A stretch of DNA of 64,000 bases from Hafnia alvei (GTDB lineage: Bacteria > Pseudomonadota > Gammaproteobacteria > Enterobacterales > Enterobacteriaceae): positions 310,001 to 374,000 of the forward strand of contig NZ_CP139992.1 in NCBI RefSeq assembly GCF_034424155.1, in the 5' to 3' direction. The position numbers and the translations under genes were made by a program. Positions 1-8,572 of this stretch are shown here, one piece after another (the stretch's first letter is position 1; the number at the start of each line of letters is the position of its first letter). The notes beneath the pieces were generated by a model. That model was not told the DNA's origin, ran no database searches, and was given only the letters and a program-made list of their open reading frames with translations.

Positions 1-666
1 GCGTTTGAAGACCACCACGTGCTCAACGCTTTTAACATTTGGGTTTCTCAGTGCGTCATCGACGTTTTTCTTTAGCGGAATAGGGCGCCCAGCGCGCAGT
101 CCTTCATCAGCGGTAATCACCACTTTTGAATTGGAATCGATAATACGTCCCGCGACGGCTTCGGGAGAGAAACCACCAAAAATGACAGAATGAATGGCAC
201 CGATACGTGCGCAGGCCAGCATCGCCACCGCCGCTTCAACCACCATTGGCATATAGATAGCGACTACATCGCCTTTTTTCACGCCAAGCTTTTTCAGCAC
301 GTTGCCGAAACGACAGACATCGTGATGCAGTTCGCGATAGGTAACGGTTTTGCTTTCCTGTGGGTTATCACCTTCCCAGATGATCGCCGTTTGGTTTCCA
401 CGCTCTTCTAAGTGGCGATCGAGGCAGTTCGCTGCCAAGTTCAAGGTGCCGTCTTCAAACCAGCGAATGCTGACATGACCGGGATCGAATGAAGTATTTT
501 TTACTTTGCTATAGGGCTTCATCCAATCAACAATTTTTCCGTATTCGGCCCAAAAGCCTTCGGGGTCGCTAACCGAGCGTTGATAGAGTTCACGGTACAT
601 CTGTGGATTAATCAGGGTATGTTCTGCAATGTTTGCAGGAATCGAATGTTTATGGATCTGGCTCAT
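1..666 (-). CDS. acs: Acetyl-CoA synthetase, N-terminal part (runs off the window)
   Basis: Makes acetyl-CoA from acetate, ATP and CoA through acetyl-AMP, for acetate scavenging in the cytosol. Only the first 222 codons lie in the window. The start reads [20 protein letters not shown], as in enterobacterial Acs, and continues through the N-terminal domain ([10 protein letters not shown], then [21 protein letters not shown]) towards the AMP-binding core, which is outside. The start ATG is preceded by AGGAGGATAAC, a strong ribosome binding site. It is divergent from gltP across 738 bp. The family is normally under CRP control; no convincing CRP site was picked out here. Confidence 0.97.
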   Translation of the reverse strand, partial: MSQIHKHSIPANIAEHTLINPQMYRELYQRSVSDPEGFWAEYGKIVDWMKPYSKVKNTSFDPGHVSIRWFEDGTLNLAANCLDRHLEERGNQTAIIWEGDNPQESKTVTYRELHHDVCRFGNVLKKLGVKKGDVVAIYMPMVVEAAVAMLACARIGAIHSVIFGGFSPEAVAGRIIDSNSKVVITADEGLRAGRPIPLKKNVDDALRNPNVKSVEHVVVFKR

Positions 667-743
667 CGTTATCCTCCTTGCGGATGTTAATATTATGTCA
701 ATATAAGGTTAAATCTGTTTTGCGCGCTCTATTTGTGTCTTTT

Positions 744-763
744 TTGCGCGATTGATCACGCAA
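744..763. promoter_or_regulatory. Imperfect 20-bp inverted repeat upstream of acs
   Basis: The arms TTGCGCGA and TCACGCAA are complementary at seven of eight positions around a 4-bp spacer TTGA. It lies about 80-100 bp upstream of the acs start codon, where an operator would be expected. No regulator could be assigned; it does not match the CRP consensus well. Confidence 0.3.
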
Positions 764-1024
764 TAAAAATATTGATATCTAGCAAGGCAATAACGAGAAG
801 AGTGGGCTTAGTATTTGCTCATCCAAGATGGATAAATTGAGTGAGATTAAATTATAAGAAAATGAATGAAATTACGTGGAGTAACAATATATCTGCTAAT
901 AATCGGCTCATAAGAAAATAAAGAGAAAAACCTATTATTAGAATAATCAGAGAATAGAAAATAGAACACAACGAGATTATTTTTTCACCATCATAAAGAT
1001 AATGAAGTAGGAATATATCTACGC

Positions 1025-1043
1025 ATGCACCATCATGGTGCAT
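1025..1043. promoter_or_regulatory. Candidate NtrC binding site
   Basis: ATGCACCATCATGGTGCAT is a perfect dyad with 9-bp arms around one base. It matches the known NtrC pattern GCACCA-N3-TGGTGC, as at glnA. It is about 360 bp upstream of both gltP and acs, an enhancer-like distance. Function is inferred from the motif only. Confidence 0.55.
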
Positions 1044-1244
1044 AATATCTCACTATCTAACGACTAATTATTCGTTTCAGCTCAAAATTATACCAAAACG
1101 TATGCATAATTAATCGCACAAATATACACGCGTGTTTTGTGTTTTATCACCTTAATATTTTCTTTTATAACAAATGGTTATTTGTAGTTCTATTTTGAAA
1201 GAAGCCTATCTGGACACGGTTTCAGCGTACATTCCGATTCAATA

Positions 1245-1262
1245 TTGGCTTGCGGAAAGCCC
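1245..1262 (+). promoter_or_regulatory. Weak sigma-54-like promoter candidate for gltP
   Basis: TTGGCTTGCGGAAAGCCC has GG and GC separated by 10 bases and a good -24 half (TTGGC), but a poor -12 half (AAAGC instead of TTGC). It sits about 200 bp downstream of the NtrC-like dyad and 145 bp upstream of the gltP start. It is worth noting only because of that pairing. Confidence 0.2.
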
Positions 1263-1404
1263 GTGCAAAATGGTACAGAATATAGGTCACGGTTGGACAG
1301 GTCGTGATAGGAACGAGGTAAATCCTTTAGACTATAAAACTACATCTGCAGATAAATATAAGAAGCTGAGTAGGCTCTATTATAATTGAGGAACATTTTC
1401 GGGA

Positions 1405-2709
1405 ATGAAAAAATTTAAGTTTACGCTCGCTTGGCAAATCGTCGCTGCATTAATTTTGGGTATTATTGTTGGCGCTGTTTTGCACAATCAGGAAGAGTCT
1501 CGCGTTTGGCTGGTGAATAATATTCTGAGCCCTGCTGGTGATATCTTTATTCGTTTGATCAAGATGATTGTTATCCCGATAGTGATTTCAACGCTTATCG
1601 TGGGTATCGCCGGCGTTGGTGACGCCAAAAAGCTGGGCCGTATCGGTCTTAAAACCATTATTTACTTTGAAGTGATCACCACGGTAGCGATTATCGTGGG
1701 GATTACGCTGGCAAACGTCTTCCAACCGGGGCACGGCATTGATATGTCAACGCTAGCCACCGTCGACATTTCGCAATACGAAAAGACTACTGAACAGGTG
1801 CAAAGCGGTTCGCATAGTTTGGTTTCGACCATTCTGGCGCTGATCCCTTCTAACCTGTTTGCATCGATGGCCAAAGGCGATATTTTGCCGATCATCTTCT
1901 TTTCAGTGTTGTTTGGTCTGGGCTTATCTTCGTTGCCAAAAGAGACCAAAGAGCCACTGCTGAAGGTGTTTAAAGCCGTTTCGGAAAGCATGTTTAAAGT
2001 AACCCATATGATTATGCGTTACGCGCCTATCGGGGTATTTGGCCTGATTTCCGTGACCGTAGCCAACTTTGGTTTTGCGTCTTTAGTACCGCTCGCCAAG
2101 CTGGTTGTGCTGGTTTACTTTGCGATTATCTTCTTCGCATTAGTCGTTTTGGGATCGGTCGCCAAGCTGTGTAAGCTCAGCATCTGGACGTTAATTAAGA
2201 TCCTCAAAGATGAGCTGATTTTGGCTTATTCCACCGCCAGTTCTGAAACGGTATTGCCGCGAATTATTGAGAAGATGGAAGCCTACGGCGCACCAAAATC
2301 TATCACTAGTTTTGTGGTACCAACCGGTTACTCGTTTAATTTGGATGGCTCTACGCTTTATCAAAGTATTGCGGCTATTTTCATTGCTCAGCTGTACGGT
2401 ATTGATTTGTCTATTGGCCAAGAGATCGTATTAGTCCTGACGCTGATGGTCACCTCTAAAGGTATTGCTGGTGTGCCTGGTGTTTCATTTGTGGTGCTAT
2501 TGGCTACGCTGGGCAGCGTGGGTATCCCGCTAGAAGGCTTGGCGTTTATTGCCGGTGTTGACCGTATTTTAGATATGGCACGTACAGCGTTAAACGTGGT
2601 GGGTAATGCCTTAGCGGTTCTGGTCATTGCCAAATGGGAACATCAGTTCGATCGTAAGAAAGCCAAGGCTTATGAAGCAAATATGCTGGTGAAAGCTGAG
2701 CAAGTTTAA
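1405..2709 (+). CDS. gltP: Glutamate/aspartate:proton symporter GltP
   Basis: Inner-membrane symporter of the DAACS family that brings in L-glutamate and L-aspartate with protons. The 434-residue product aligns along its length with E. coli GltP (437 residues). Signature parts are visible: the serine-rich hairpin STASSETVLP from about residue 276, the NLDGST motif at about 312 and the hydrophobic re-entrant segment TSKGIAGVPGVSFVVLLATL. The start is preceded by GAGGAAC 12-16 bases upstream. It stands alone in its transcription unit, convergent with dhaR, and ends in paired hairpins. The upstream NtrC-like dyad hints at nitrogen control, which is inference. Confidence 0.96.
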   Translation: MKKFKFTLAWQIVAALILGIIVGAVLHNQEESRVWLVNNILSPAGDIFIRLIKMIVIPIVISTLIVGIAGVGDAKKLGRIGLKTIIYFEVITTVAIIVGITLANVFQPGHGIDMSTLATVDISQYEKTTEQVQSGSHSLVSTILALIPSNLFASMAKGDILPIIFFSVLFGLGLSSLPKETKEPLLKVFKAVSESMFKVTHMIMRYAPIGVFGLISVTVANFGFASLVPLAKLVVLVYFAIIFFALVVLGSVAKLCKLSIWTLIKILKDELILAYSTASSETVLPRIIEKMEAYGAPKSITSFVVPTGYSFNLDGSTLYQSIAAIFIAQLYGIDLSIGQEIVLVLTLMVTSKGIAGVPGVSFVVLLATLGSVGIPLEGLAFIAGVDRILDMARTALNVVGNALAVLVIAKWEHQFDRKKAKAYEANMLVKAEQV

Positions 2710-2720
2710 ACGCTATAGTT

Positions 2721-2778
2721 GACCTACCCCTCCCCCTGCAAAGGGGGAGGTTGGGTGTGGTTCTTAACCTGAACCACA
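2721..2778. repeat. Two tandem hairpins between convergent gltP and dhaR
   Basis: First hairpin: CCTCCCCC (2729-2736) pairs with GGGGGAGG (2743-2750) around TGCAAA. Second: TGTGGTTC (2756-2763) pairs with GAACCACA (2771-2778). They lie between two gene ends and probably act as a bidirectional terminator or mRNA-end barrier. The first resembles the malF-malE hairpin at 44933-44959, including the flanking TT-G-GTGG bases, suggesting a dispersed repeat family. Confidence 0.55.
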
Positions 2779-4734
2779 TCACTCATTCTTAAACTGTTCC
2801 ATCTCCAACTGATATTGTTTCAGCTTGCGCCATAACGTAGTGCGCCCAATCCCCAGCATTCTCGCCATATCATGTGGCTTCCCCTGTGCGGCATGAGCGG
2901 CCCGGATAATTGCCTGACGCTCGGCGTCTTGCAATGACATCACCGGCATGAGTAATGGGCTTTCTGGCTCAACCGCCAACTTTTCCGTCATCAAATGCTC
3001 AGGTAAATCGGCCATGCGGATGTGGTTATGCTGGCAAATCATCGCGGCGCGCTCAACCACGCCCTTTAATTCCTGATCGTTCCCCGGCCAAGGGTAATCA
3101 CGTAGCTGTAATAGCACGGCTTCATCGACGTGATAACGACAATGAAAGTGCTGGCCTAACGTATTCAGATGATGAGTCACCAGCAGAGGAATATCGGATT
3201 GTCGCTGGCGAAGCGGTGGGATCTGAAGTTCGAAAGATTGCAGCGTATAAAACAGCTGACGACGAAAACGCCCCTGTTTCACCAGCAGTGGTAAATTAGC
3301 GCCGGTTGCCGCAATGATCCGAACGTCGACCGGAATCACGCGGCTGGAGTTCTGTCGCATGAGCACGCCGGTTTTGATGATTTGTAGCAGCGCTGACTGC
3401 ATTTCAGGTGGCAAATATTCAATTTGCTCGAGATAGAGAGTACCGCCGTTTGCCAGCTCAAATTTGCTGGGTAAACCCGAATCGGTTTCGGTGGCATCGC
3501 TGCCGAGTAGCTCTTTGGCAAATTGACCTTCAACCAGCGTTTGGCAGTTTATAGCGATGTATGAGCCGTTTGCCCGTTCGCTGGCATTATGAATCGCCTG
3601 CGCTAACAGCTCTTTACCGACGCCTTCTTCCCCCTGCAGCAAAATAGGGTGCTGGCCTCGTGCGGCCTGACGGCCATATCGCAGTAAACGCCGCATATCT
3701 AACGATGCCGCAGGCATTTGATCAAAGGTTTGACTGACTTTGCCGAGCTGATGATTCACCAAGCGTCGTAGCTGATCCAGCGGATGCAGCAATGCAATGA
3801 ATCCACAGTGCTCGCCATCGGGTACGGGCTTCAAGGTTATCAGCGTTGCGATGAACTGCTTACGGCTTTCAAACGTCATCTCGACATGATTGAGCGGAAG
3901 GCGTTGCTCAATGGCGTGTTGAAGTAGAGAAGGCAGCGTGATCAATGAAGGAAGTGGGCGGCCGAGGCTGTTTTGCTCATCTAAGAGTAAAATGCCAGCG
4001 GCACGATGGTTAAGATATTGTAGGCCGCCGTTGTGATCCCACGCTAAAACGCCGTCTTCCACGCCGTCTAACAAAGCATACAGTTCGTTAAGGTGGCGAT
4101 TGGTTTCGGAGAGCAGCGCATCGGTGTGCAGTGAGTTGCCGATCTCACGGGCAATCGCCAGTGTTAAAGGCAAATCGCTGGCGGCATAGTCATGATTCAG
4201 GCATGCGATGACAATCACCGCTCTTTGCCGCCCGCTGTTGTCGTAGACCGGCGTTGCGCAGCAGTGCCACGCACGTAAGGCTTGCTTAAAATGTTCGTCA
4301 CCGTGAACCTGCACTGGGTTTCCGTCACGCATTGCTAAGGCGGGCGCATTGGTGCCGATGTGCCCTTCAGCCCAATAGCTGCCGATATCAAATCCAAGCT
4401 CAGCGAGAGCCGTGCGTGTTTTTATATGCCCACATTGCCAAAGCAAACAGCCGCTTTCGTCTAGGATCTGCAAAACGCAGGGACGAGATTCCATATATTC
4501 GTAGGCGTCTTCTAACGCCGCTTGTCCCAAAACCAGCAGGTCGTTTTTACGTTGGCAAATCGAGCGTAACGTTGCGCCTGCGGCACGATGTGGCATTTTC
4601 CAAGGCATCGGCTGCATCAGCTTTTGGCAGCGGATCCACGATTGATAAATGGGCTGTGCAGGACGCATTGTCTCTGGCAGATTGCCGTGAGAGAAGAAAT
4701 AGATCCAACGGTCGAGAGAAGTATCTGGCTGCAC
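2779..4734 (-). CDS. dhaR: DhaR-like transcriptional activator
   Basis: Transcription factor resembling E. coli DhaR (about 640 residues), which activates the dihydroxyacetone kinase operon dhaKLM. Order of parts in 651 residues: N-terminal sensor region with GAF-like segment (about 60-200), PAS-like segment from about 215 (DGVEDGVLAWDHNGGLQYLN), AAA+ domain from about 345 with Walker A GEEGVGKE, and a Fis-type helix-turn-helix at the C-terminus (MARMLGIGRTTLWRKLKQYQ). The GAFTGA loop needed to contact sigma-54 is absent and Walker B reads TLYLEQIE, as in DhaR, so it probably works at a sigma-70 promoter. No dhaKLM genes are nearby. The start is a GTG with a weak ribosome binding site; an ATG at residue 22 is an alternative. 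Confidence 0.82.
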   Translation of the reverse strand: MQPDTSLDRWIYFFSHGNLPETMRPAQPIYQSWIRCQKLMQPMPWKMPHRAAGATLRSICQRKNDLLVLGQAALEDAYEYMESRPCVLQILDESGCLLWQCGHIKTRTALAELGFDIGSYWAEGHIGTNAPALAMRDGNPVQVHGDEHFKQALRAWHCCATPVYDNSGRQRAVIVIACLNHDYAASDLPLTLAIAREIGNSLHTDALLSETNRHLNELYALLDGVEDGVLAWDHNGGLQYLNHRAAGILLLDEQNSLGRPLPSLITLPSLLQHAIEQRLPLNHVEMTFESRKQFIATLITLKPVPDGEHCGFIALLHPLDQLRRLVNHQLGKVSQTFDQMPAASLDMRRLLRYGRQAARGQHPILLQGEEGVGKELLAQAIHNASERANGSYIAINCQTLVEGQFAKELLGSDATETDSGLPSKFELANGGTLYLEQIEYLPPEMQSALLQIIKTGVLMRQNSSRVIPVDVRIIAATGANLPLLVKQGRFRRQLFYTLQSFELQIPPLRQRQSDIPLLVTHHLNTLGQHFHCRYHVDEAVLLQLRDYPWPGNDQELKGVVERAAMICQHNHIRMADLPEHLMTEKLAVEPESPLLMPVMSLQDAERQAIIRAAHAAQGKPHDMARMLGIGRTTLWRKLKQYQLEMEQFKNE

Positions 4735-4824
4735 TAATAAAATCCATCAATTAAAGATATGCAGCTATTAAAGCGAGAAAGGGGAATAAATTCCGTGAGC
4801 TAGATGCTCGCAGGGGCTTATGGT

Positions 4825-4858
4825 ACAAAAAAACAGAAGGGCGGAAATCCGCCCTTCT
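4825..4858 (-). terminator. Rho-independent terminator of tolC
   Basis: Read on the minus strand, a perfect 10-bp stem AGAAGGGCGG / CCGCCCTTCT with a 4-base loop is followed by seven U residues. It starts about 25 bases after the tolC stop. Confidence 0.9.
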
Positions 4859-4883
4859 GATTAACAACATCAAACGTCTAACA

Positions 4884-6377
4884 TTAGTGGCGGAAAGGGT
4901 TCTTACCTTTGCTGCTGCTAGATGTTGTGGTTGATGCTGAAGCCGGTTGAGCCACTGGGGCTGAAGCGGTTGTGTTGTAATCGCTGTTAACCTGCTCTGC
5001 TTGAGTTTTACCCTGCGGAGCAATGATGTCCGGCGTGGTAGAAACAGGCTTGGTCAGACCGCCGTTTAAGGCCATCAGATCGTTCTGGTTCAGCGTACCC
5101 AATGCATATTTAATATTGAGCTGGCTGATCAGATAATCATAACGTGCGTTAGACAGGCTTTCTTTGGCGCTGTACAGCGTAGTGGTCGCGTTCAGCACGT
5201 CAACGATGGTACGAGTCCCCACCTGATAACCTGCTTCGGTTGCTTCCAAAGAGCTTTGCGCAGAAATTACAGCCTGACGATAAGCTTCAACGCCGCTGAT
5301 AGACGCGGAGATGTTGTTAAAGGAAGAACGAACGTTTTGTACTACGCTACGGTGTGCGCTTTCCAGAGATTCACTGGCGCCAACAAAGTTGTATTGCGCT
5401 TGTTGAACCTGAGAGTTAGTCGCTCCGCCAGAGTACAACGGCAGATTAAACTGCAAACCAATGGTGTTCTGGCCCTGATAACTGCTTCCGCCACCGCTTT
5501 GTTGCTTCTGTGCATTGGTCATACTGTTATAGTCAGTATTGCTAACGCCAGAAGATGCGGTCAGATCCAGTGTTGGCATATAACCTGTCTGTGCGTATTT
5601 AATCTGTTCACGCGCCAAGTCTTGGCTCAAACGAGCACTCAATAATGACAGGTTACGTTTTTCAGCTTCTTGCAGCAGGCTGTTGACGTTATCTGGCTTG
5701 GTGGTGGTGAAGCGATCAACGTTCAGAGAATCCAGTTGGCCGTAGTACTGACCGGTAATCTGACGCAGTGCTTCCAGAGAGTTATCCAGATCGTTGCGCG
5801 CGGTGACTTCGTTAGCTAAAACGAGATCGTATTGAGCACGGGCGTTCTGCACGTCGGTGATAGCAACCAGACCTACGTTAAAACGCTGGGTGGTTTGGTC
5901 TAACTGACGATAAATCGCTTCTTTGTTTGCTTCAATGTAAGACAACGCGTCAATCGCACGTAATACGTTGAAGTAAGCAGTCGCAGAGTTCAGCATCAAA
6001 GTCTGTTCTGAAGACTGATAAGAGACGTCTTGAATACCCGCCTGTTTTTCAGTCAAAGAGAGCTGACGCCATTTAGACATATCAAAAATGGTTTGGGTCA
6101 GTTGTAGTGACGCGCCGTAATTATTGGAGTTCAAGCCGTCGTTATCACGCATCCCATTGGTATAGGTGTAATCTGCGCCCAAGCCGAGCTGAGGTAACAG
6201 CGGGCTGCGGGATTCATTAATCTTCTCAAAAGCCACATCACGATCTGCCGCAGCTTTACGCAGATCTGGGTTGCTTTCCTTGGCTTGCTGATATACCTGC
6301 AGCAGGTTTTCTGCATGGCTTAACGTGGTAAAGCCACCAAGGCTCAGGCCAATAAGAAGGGGGAGCAGTTTCTTCAT
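4884..6377 (-). CDS. tolC: Outer-membrane efflux channel TolC
   Basis: Trimeric outer-membrane and periplasmic channel used by AcrAB and other tripartite pumps and by type I secretion. A signal peptide MKKLLPLLIGLSLGGF ends at SHA/ENLLQ. Two repeated halves typical of OEP proteins follow, each with long coiled-coil helices (for example AQYDLVLANEVTARNDLDNS and NATTTLYSAKESLSNARYDY). The C-terminal tail is low-complexity, Ser/Thr/Ala-rich. The chosen start is the ATG six bases after AAGGA; an ATG two codons upstream abuts that AAGGA and is unlikely. Length 497 residues, close to the 493 of E. coli. The order tolC / nudF (divergent) is the E. coli one, but ygiBC, which follow tolC there, are replaced by dhaR. 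Confidence 0.97.
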   Translation of the reverse strand: MKKLLPLLIGLSLGGFTTLSHAENLLQVYQQAKESNPDLRKAAADRDVAFEKINESRSPLLPQLGLGADYTYTNGMRDNDGLNSNNYGASLQLTQTIFDMSKWRQLSLTEKQAGIQDVSYQSSEQTLMLNSATAYFNVLRAIDALSYIEANKEAIYRQLDQTTQRFNVGLVAITDVQNARAQYDLVLANEVTARNDLDNSLEALRQITGQYYGQLDSLNVDRFTTTKPDNVNSLLQEAEKRNLSLLSARLSQDLAREQIKYAQTGYMPTLDLTASSGVSNTDYNSMTNAQKQQSGGGSSYQGQNTIGLQFNLPLYSGGATNSQVQQAQYNFVGASESLESAHRSVVQNVRSSFNNISASISGVEAYRQAVISAQSSLEATEAGYQVGTRTIVDVLNATTTLYSAKESLSNARYDYLISQLNIKYALGTLNQNDLMALNGGLTKPVSTTPDIIAPQGKTQAEQVNSDYNTTASAPVAQPASASTTTSSSSKGKNPFRH

Positions 6378-6467
6378 TTGCATTCCTTGTTGTGCAGCAA
6401 AGTTGCTATTGTAACGCTGACTAAAGTCATATAGCCGCCGATTCTAACAGAGACCGTATCTTAAGGA

Positions 6468-6486
6468 GCGTGGCTTTACGTGCCAT
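6468..6486 (-). promoter_or_regulatory. Candidate marbox (MarA/SoxS/Rob) upstream of tolC
   Basis: On the minus strand ATGGCACGTAAAGCCACGC matches the marbox pattern AYnGCACnnWnnRYYAAAY except for two positions near the end. It lies about 90-110 bp upstream of tolC. E. coli tolC is known to be activated through a marbox in its upstream region, so the placement fits. Confidence 0.55.
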
Positions 6487-6595
6487 CCCCCTTAATTTAC
6501 CTAAATAAAAGGTAAAGTGATTGAGTATTTTCAGTTTGACCTTAAATCAATAATATCCATGCTAATAATCACACTACATTTAGGAATTTAGCCGT

Positions 6596-7228
6596 ATGAG
6601 CGAAAATAAACCATCACCCGTCACATTTGGTCAAAATGATGTTGAAATTATTGCACGGGAATCACTCTACCGCGGCTTTTTTTCGCTAGAGCGCTATCGT
6701 TTTCGGCATCGTCTGTTTGATGGCAGCATGAGCGGTGAAGTTGTGCGTGAAGTTTTTGAACGCGGCCATGCGGCGGTGCTGCTGCCTTACGATCCAAAAC
6801 GCGATGAAGTGGTGCTGGTGGAGCAAATCCGTATTCCGGCATATGACTCCAGTGAAACGCCGTGGTTGCTTGAAATGGTGGCCGGAATGATTGAACCCGG
6901 TGAGTCGGTGGAAGATGTCGCACGCCGCGAGGCGCAGGAAGAAGCGGGGATCCACGTCCAACGCTGTAAGCCTGTGCTGAGCTATTTGGCCAGCCCCGGC
7001 GGCACCAGCGAGCGCTTGTCAATTATGGTCGGTGAGATTGACGCAGCAAAGGCATCGGGTATTCACGGTCTGCCTGAAGAGCATGAAGATATTCGCGTGC
7101 ATGTGGTCAGCCGTGAGCAAGCGTATCGCTGGGTAGAAGAGGGTGTGATCGACAATGCCGCATCGGTTATTGCATTACAGTGGCTGGCGTTGCACCATGA
7201 GTCGCTTCGCCGCGAGTGGAATTCTTAA
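6596..7228 (+). CDS. nudF: ADP-ribose pyrophosphatase NudF
   Basis: Nudix hydrolase that cleaves ADP-ribose to AMP and ribose 5-phosphate, cytosolic. The Nudix box starts [20 protein letters not shown] at residue 97 and ends at 119, with the REAQEE metal-binding glutamates intact. The 210-residue length matches E. coli NudF. It is the first gene of a plus-strand run nudF-yqiB-cpdA-yqiA-parE with short gaps, the same order as in E. coli, divergent from tolC. Confidence 0.96.
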   Translation: MSENKPSPVTFGQNDVEIIARESLYRGFFSLERYRFRHRLFDGSMSGEVVREVFERGHAAVLLPYDPKRDEVVLVEQIRIPAYDSSETPWLLEMVAGMIEPGESVEDVARREAQEEAGIHVQRCKPVLSYLASPGGTSERLSIMVGEIDAAKASGIHGLPEEHEDIRVHVVSREQAYRWVEEGVIDNAASVIALQWLALHHESLRREWNS

Positions 7229-7230
7229 AT

Positions 7231-7656
7231 ATGATGAAGCGTTATTCCCCAGACTTTCCTCTAATGATGAGACTGTGCGAGACTAATTATGCGCAATTGC
7301 GTCGTTTACTGCCGCGCAAGGATGAAGTGGGTGAATCGCAGGGATATCAGGTCAACGGCGCGTGTTACCTGATAAAAATTATCGAATCGACGCGCTATAC
7401 ATCAATGGCTGAAATTACTCAGACGGAGCCAGCACCGGGCGCTTGGGGCTTACCTTCGATGAGCGTGCGTCTGTATCATGACGCCATGGTTGCGGAAGTG
7501 TGTGCAAGCCAGCAGATCTCTCGGTTCAAAGCACGTTATGATTATCCGAATAAAAAGTTGCATCAGCGCGACGAAAAGCATCAAATTAACCAGTTTCTTG
7601 CGGATTGGTTGCACCATTGCCTGACGCACGGTGTTATGGCAATTCCCGTATATTAG
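7231..7656 (+). CDS. yqiB: DUF1249 family protein YqiB
   Basis: Small conserved protein of unknown molecular function, closely related to E. coli YqiB (140 residues). The C-terminal stretch [20 protein letters not shown] and its continuation is nearly identical to E. coli. Two adjacent ATG codons (7231 and 7234) follow GAGTGGA; the second gives exactly 140 residues. A longer in-frame start at 7216 would overlap nudF and is less likely. It lies 2 bases after the nudF stop and is probably co-transcribed with it. Confidence 0.92.
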   Translation: MMKRYSPDFPLMMRLCETNYAQLRRLLPRKDEVGESQGYQVNGACYLIKIIESTRYTSMAEITQTEPAPGAWGLPSMSVRLYHDAMVAEVCASQQISRFKARYDYPNKKLHQRDEKHQINQFLADWLHHCLTHGVMAIPVY

Positions 7657-7744
7657 AGCCTGTTTTGCTGCACTGAGCCCTAACAACCAGCGCAATGATT
7701 ATTTTTACAGATTCTTGGCAGACTAAAGTCACAAAGGACACCAT

Positions 7745-8572
7745 TTGGAAAGCCTGTTTCAACTAACCGTAGCACGTGGGGCTCCGGTTAGGATTTTACA
7801 AATCACAGACACGCATTTGTTTGCGGGTGAGCATGAGACGTTATTGGGCGTCAATACTTACCGCAGCTACCACGCAGTGCTAGAGGCGATCCATGCCCAA
7901 TCCCGTCCGTATGACATCGTTGTCGCAACGGGAGATTTGGCGCAGGATCACTCTGTGGCGGCATACCAGCATTTTGCAAAAGGTATCGCTACGCTGAATA
8001 AAACCTGTCTGTGGCTGCCGGGCAATCATTATTTCCAACCCGCGATGGTCGATACGTTAGCAGATGCGGGCGTGAGTCCAGCTAAGCATATGCTGTTGGG
8101 CGATCACTGGCAGATTATCCTGCTTGATAGCCAAGTTTTTGGTGTTCCCCACGGTGAGCTTAGCGAGTATCAACTTGAATGGTTAGATCGTACTCTTTCG
8201 CTGTATCCCGCGCGCCATTCGTTGATTTTACTCCATCACCATCCGCTGCCTTCGGGCTGCACATGGCTCGATCAGCACAGCTTGCGTAATGCGCATATGC
8301 TAGGGGAGATTCTGCAACATCACCCACTGGCGAAAACCTTGCTGTGCGGACATATTCATCAGGATTTGGATCTCGAATGGCAGGGGCGTCGTTTGTTAGC
8401 TACGCCGTCGACCTGTATTCAGTTCAAACCTTTATGCACCAACTTCACGATTGATACTCTATCGCCCGGCTGGCGTTATCTGGATTTGCATCCAGATGGG
8501 ACGCTCACGACTGAACTGCACCGCTTAGAAGGTACAGAATTCAGACCGGATCTCGACTCTGACGGCTATTAA
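7745..8572 (+). CDS. cpdA: 3',5'-cyclic-AMP phosphodiesterase CpdA
   Basis: Metal-dependent phosphodiesterase that hydrolyses cAMP, lowering CRP activity. The metallophosphoesterase motifs are visible: D21-T-H23, GDLAQD, GNH at 93-95, HHHP and GHIH at 202-205. The start is TTG with AAAGGA six bases upstream, as in E. coli. Oddity: the fourth position of the GNH(D/E) motif is Tyr (Y96, codon TAT) where E. coli has Asp (GNHDFQPAM). The rest aligns end to end (275 residues), including the C-terminal GY. It overlaps yqiA by one base (TAATG), suggesting translational coupling. Confidence 0.94.
   Translation: MESLFQLTVARGAPVRILQITDTHLFAGEHETLLGVNTYRSYHAVLEAIHAQSRPYDIVVATGDLAQDHSVAAYQHFAKGIATLNKTCLWLPGNHYFQPAMVDTLADAGVSPAKHMLLGDHWQIILLDSQVFGVPHGELSEYQLEWLDRTLSLYPARHSLILLHHHPLPSGCTWLDQHSLRNAHMLGEILQHHPLAKTLLCGHIHQDLDLEWQGRRLLATPSTCIQFKPLCTNFTIDTLSPGWRYLDLHPDGTLTTELHRLEGTEFRPDLDSDGY

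Larger units (their letters stand above)
667..1404. other. acs-gltP divergent regulatory interval
   Basis: No convincing gene is seen in these 738 AT-rich bases. Short open frames exist on both strands but lack ribosome binding sites and recognisable products. The interval holds an imperfect 20-bp inverted repeat (744-763), a perfect NtrC-type dyad (1025-1043), a 10-bp palindrome ACACGCGTGT near 1127-1136 and a weak GG-N10-GC element (1247-1260). Promoters for both acs (minus) and gltP (plus) must lie here. Confidence 0.7.

Noticed and set aside
852-1043. 63-codon minus-strand frame, hydrophobic product
   Set aside because: Hydrophobic character follows from AT-rich DNA; it covers the NtrC-like dyad and has no ribosome binding site.
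1174-1389. 71-codon open frame just upstream of gltP
   Set aside because: No ribosome binding site, no recognisable product, irregular composition; it overlaps the probable promoter region.
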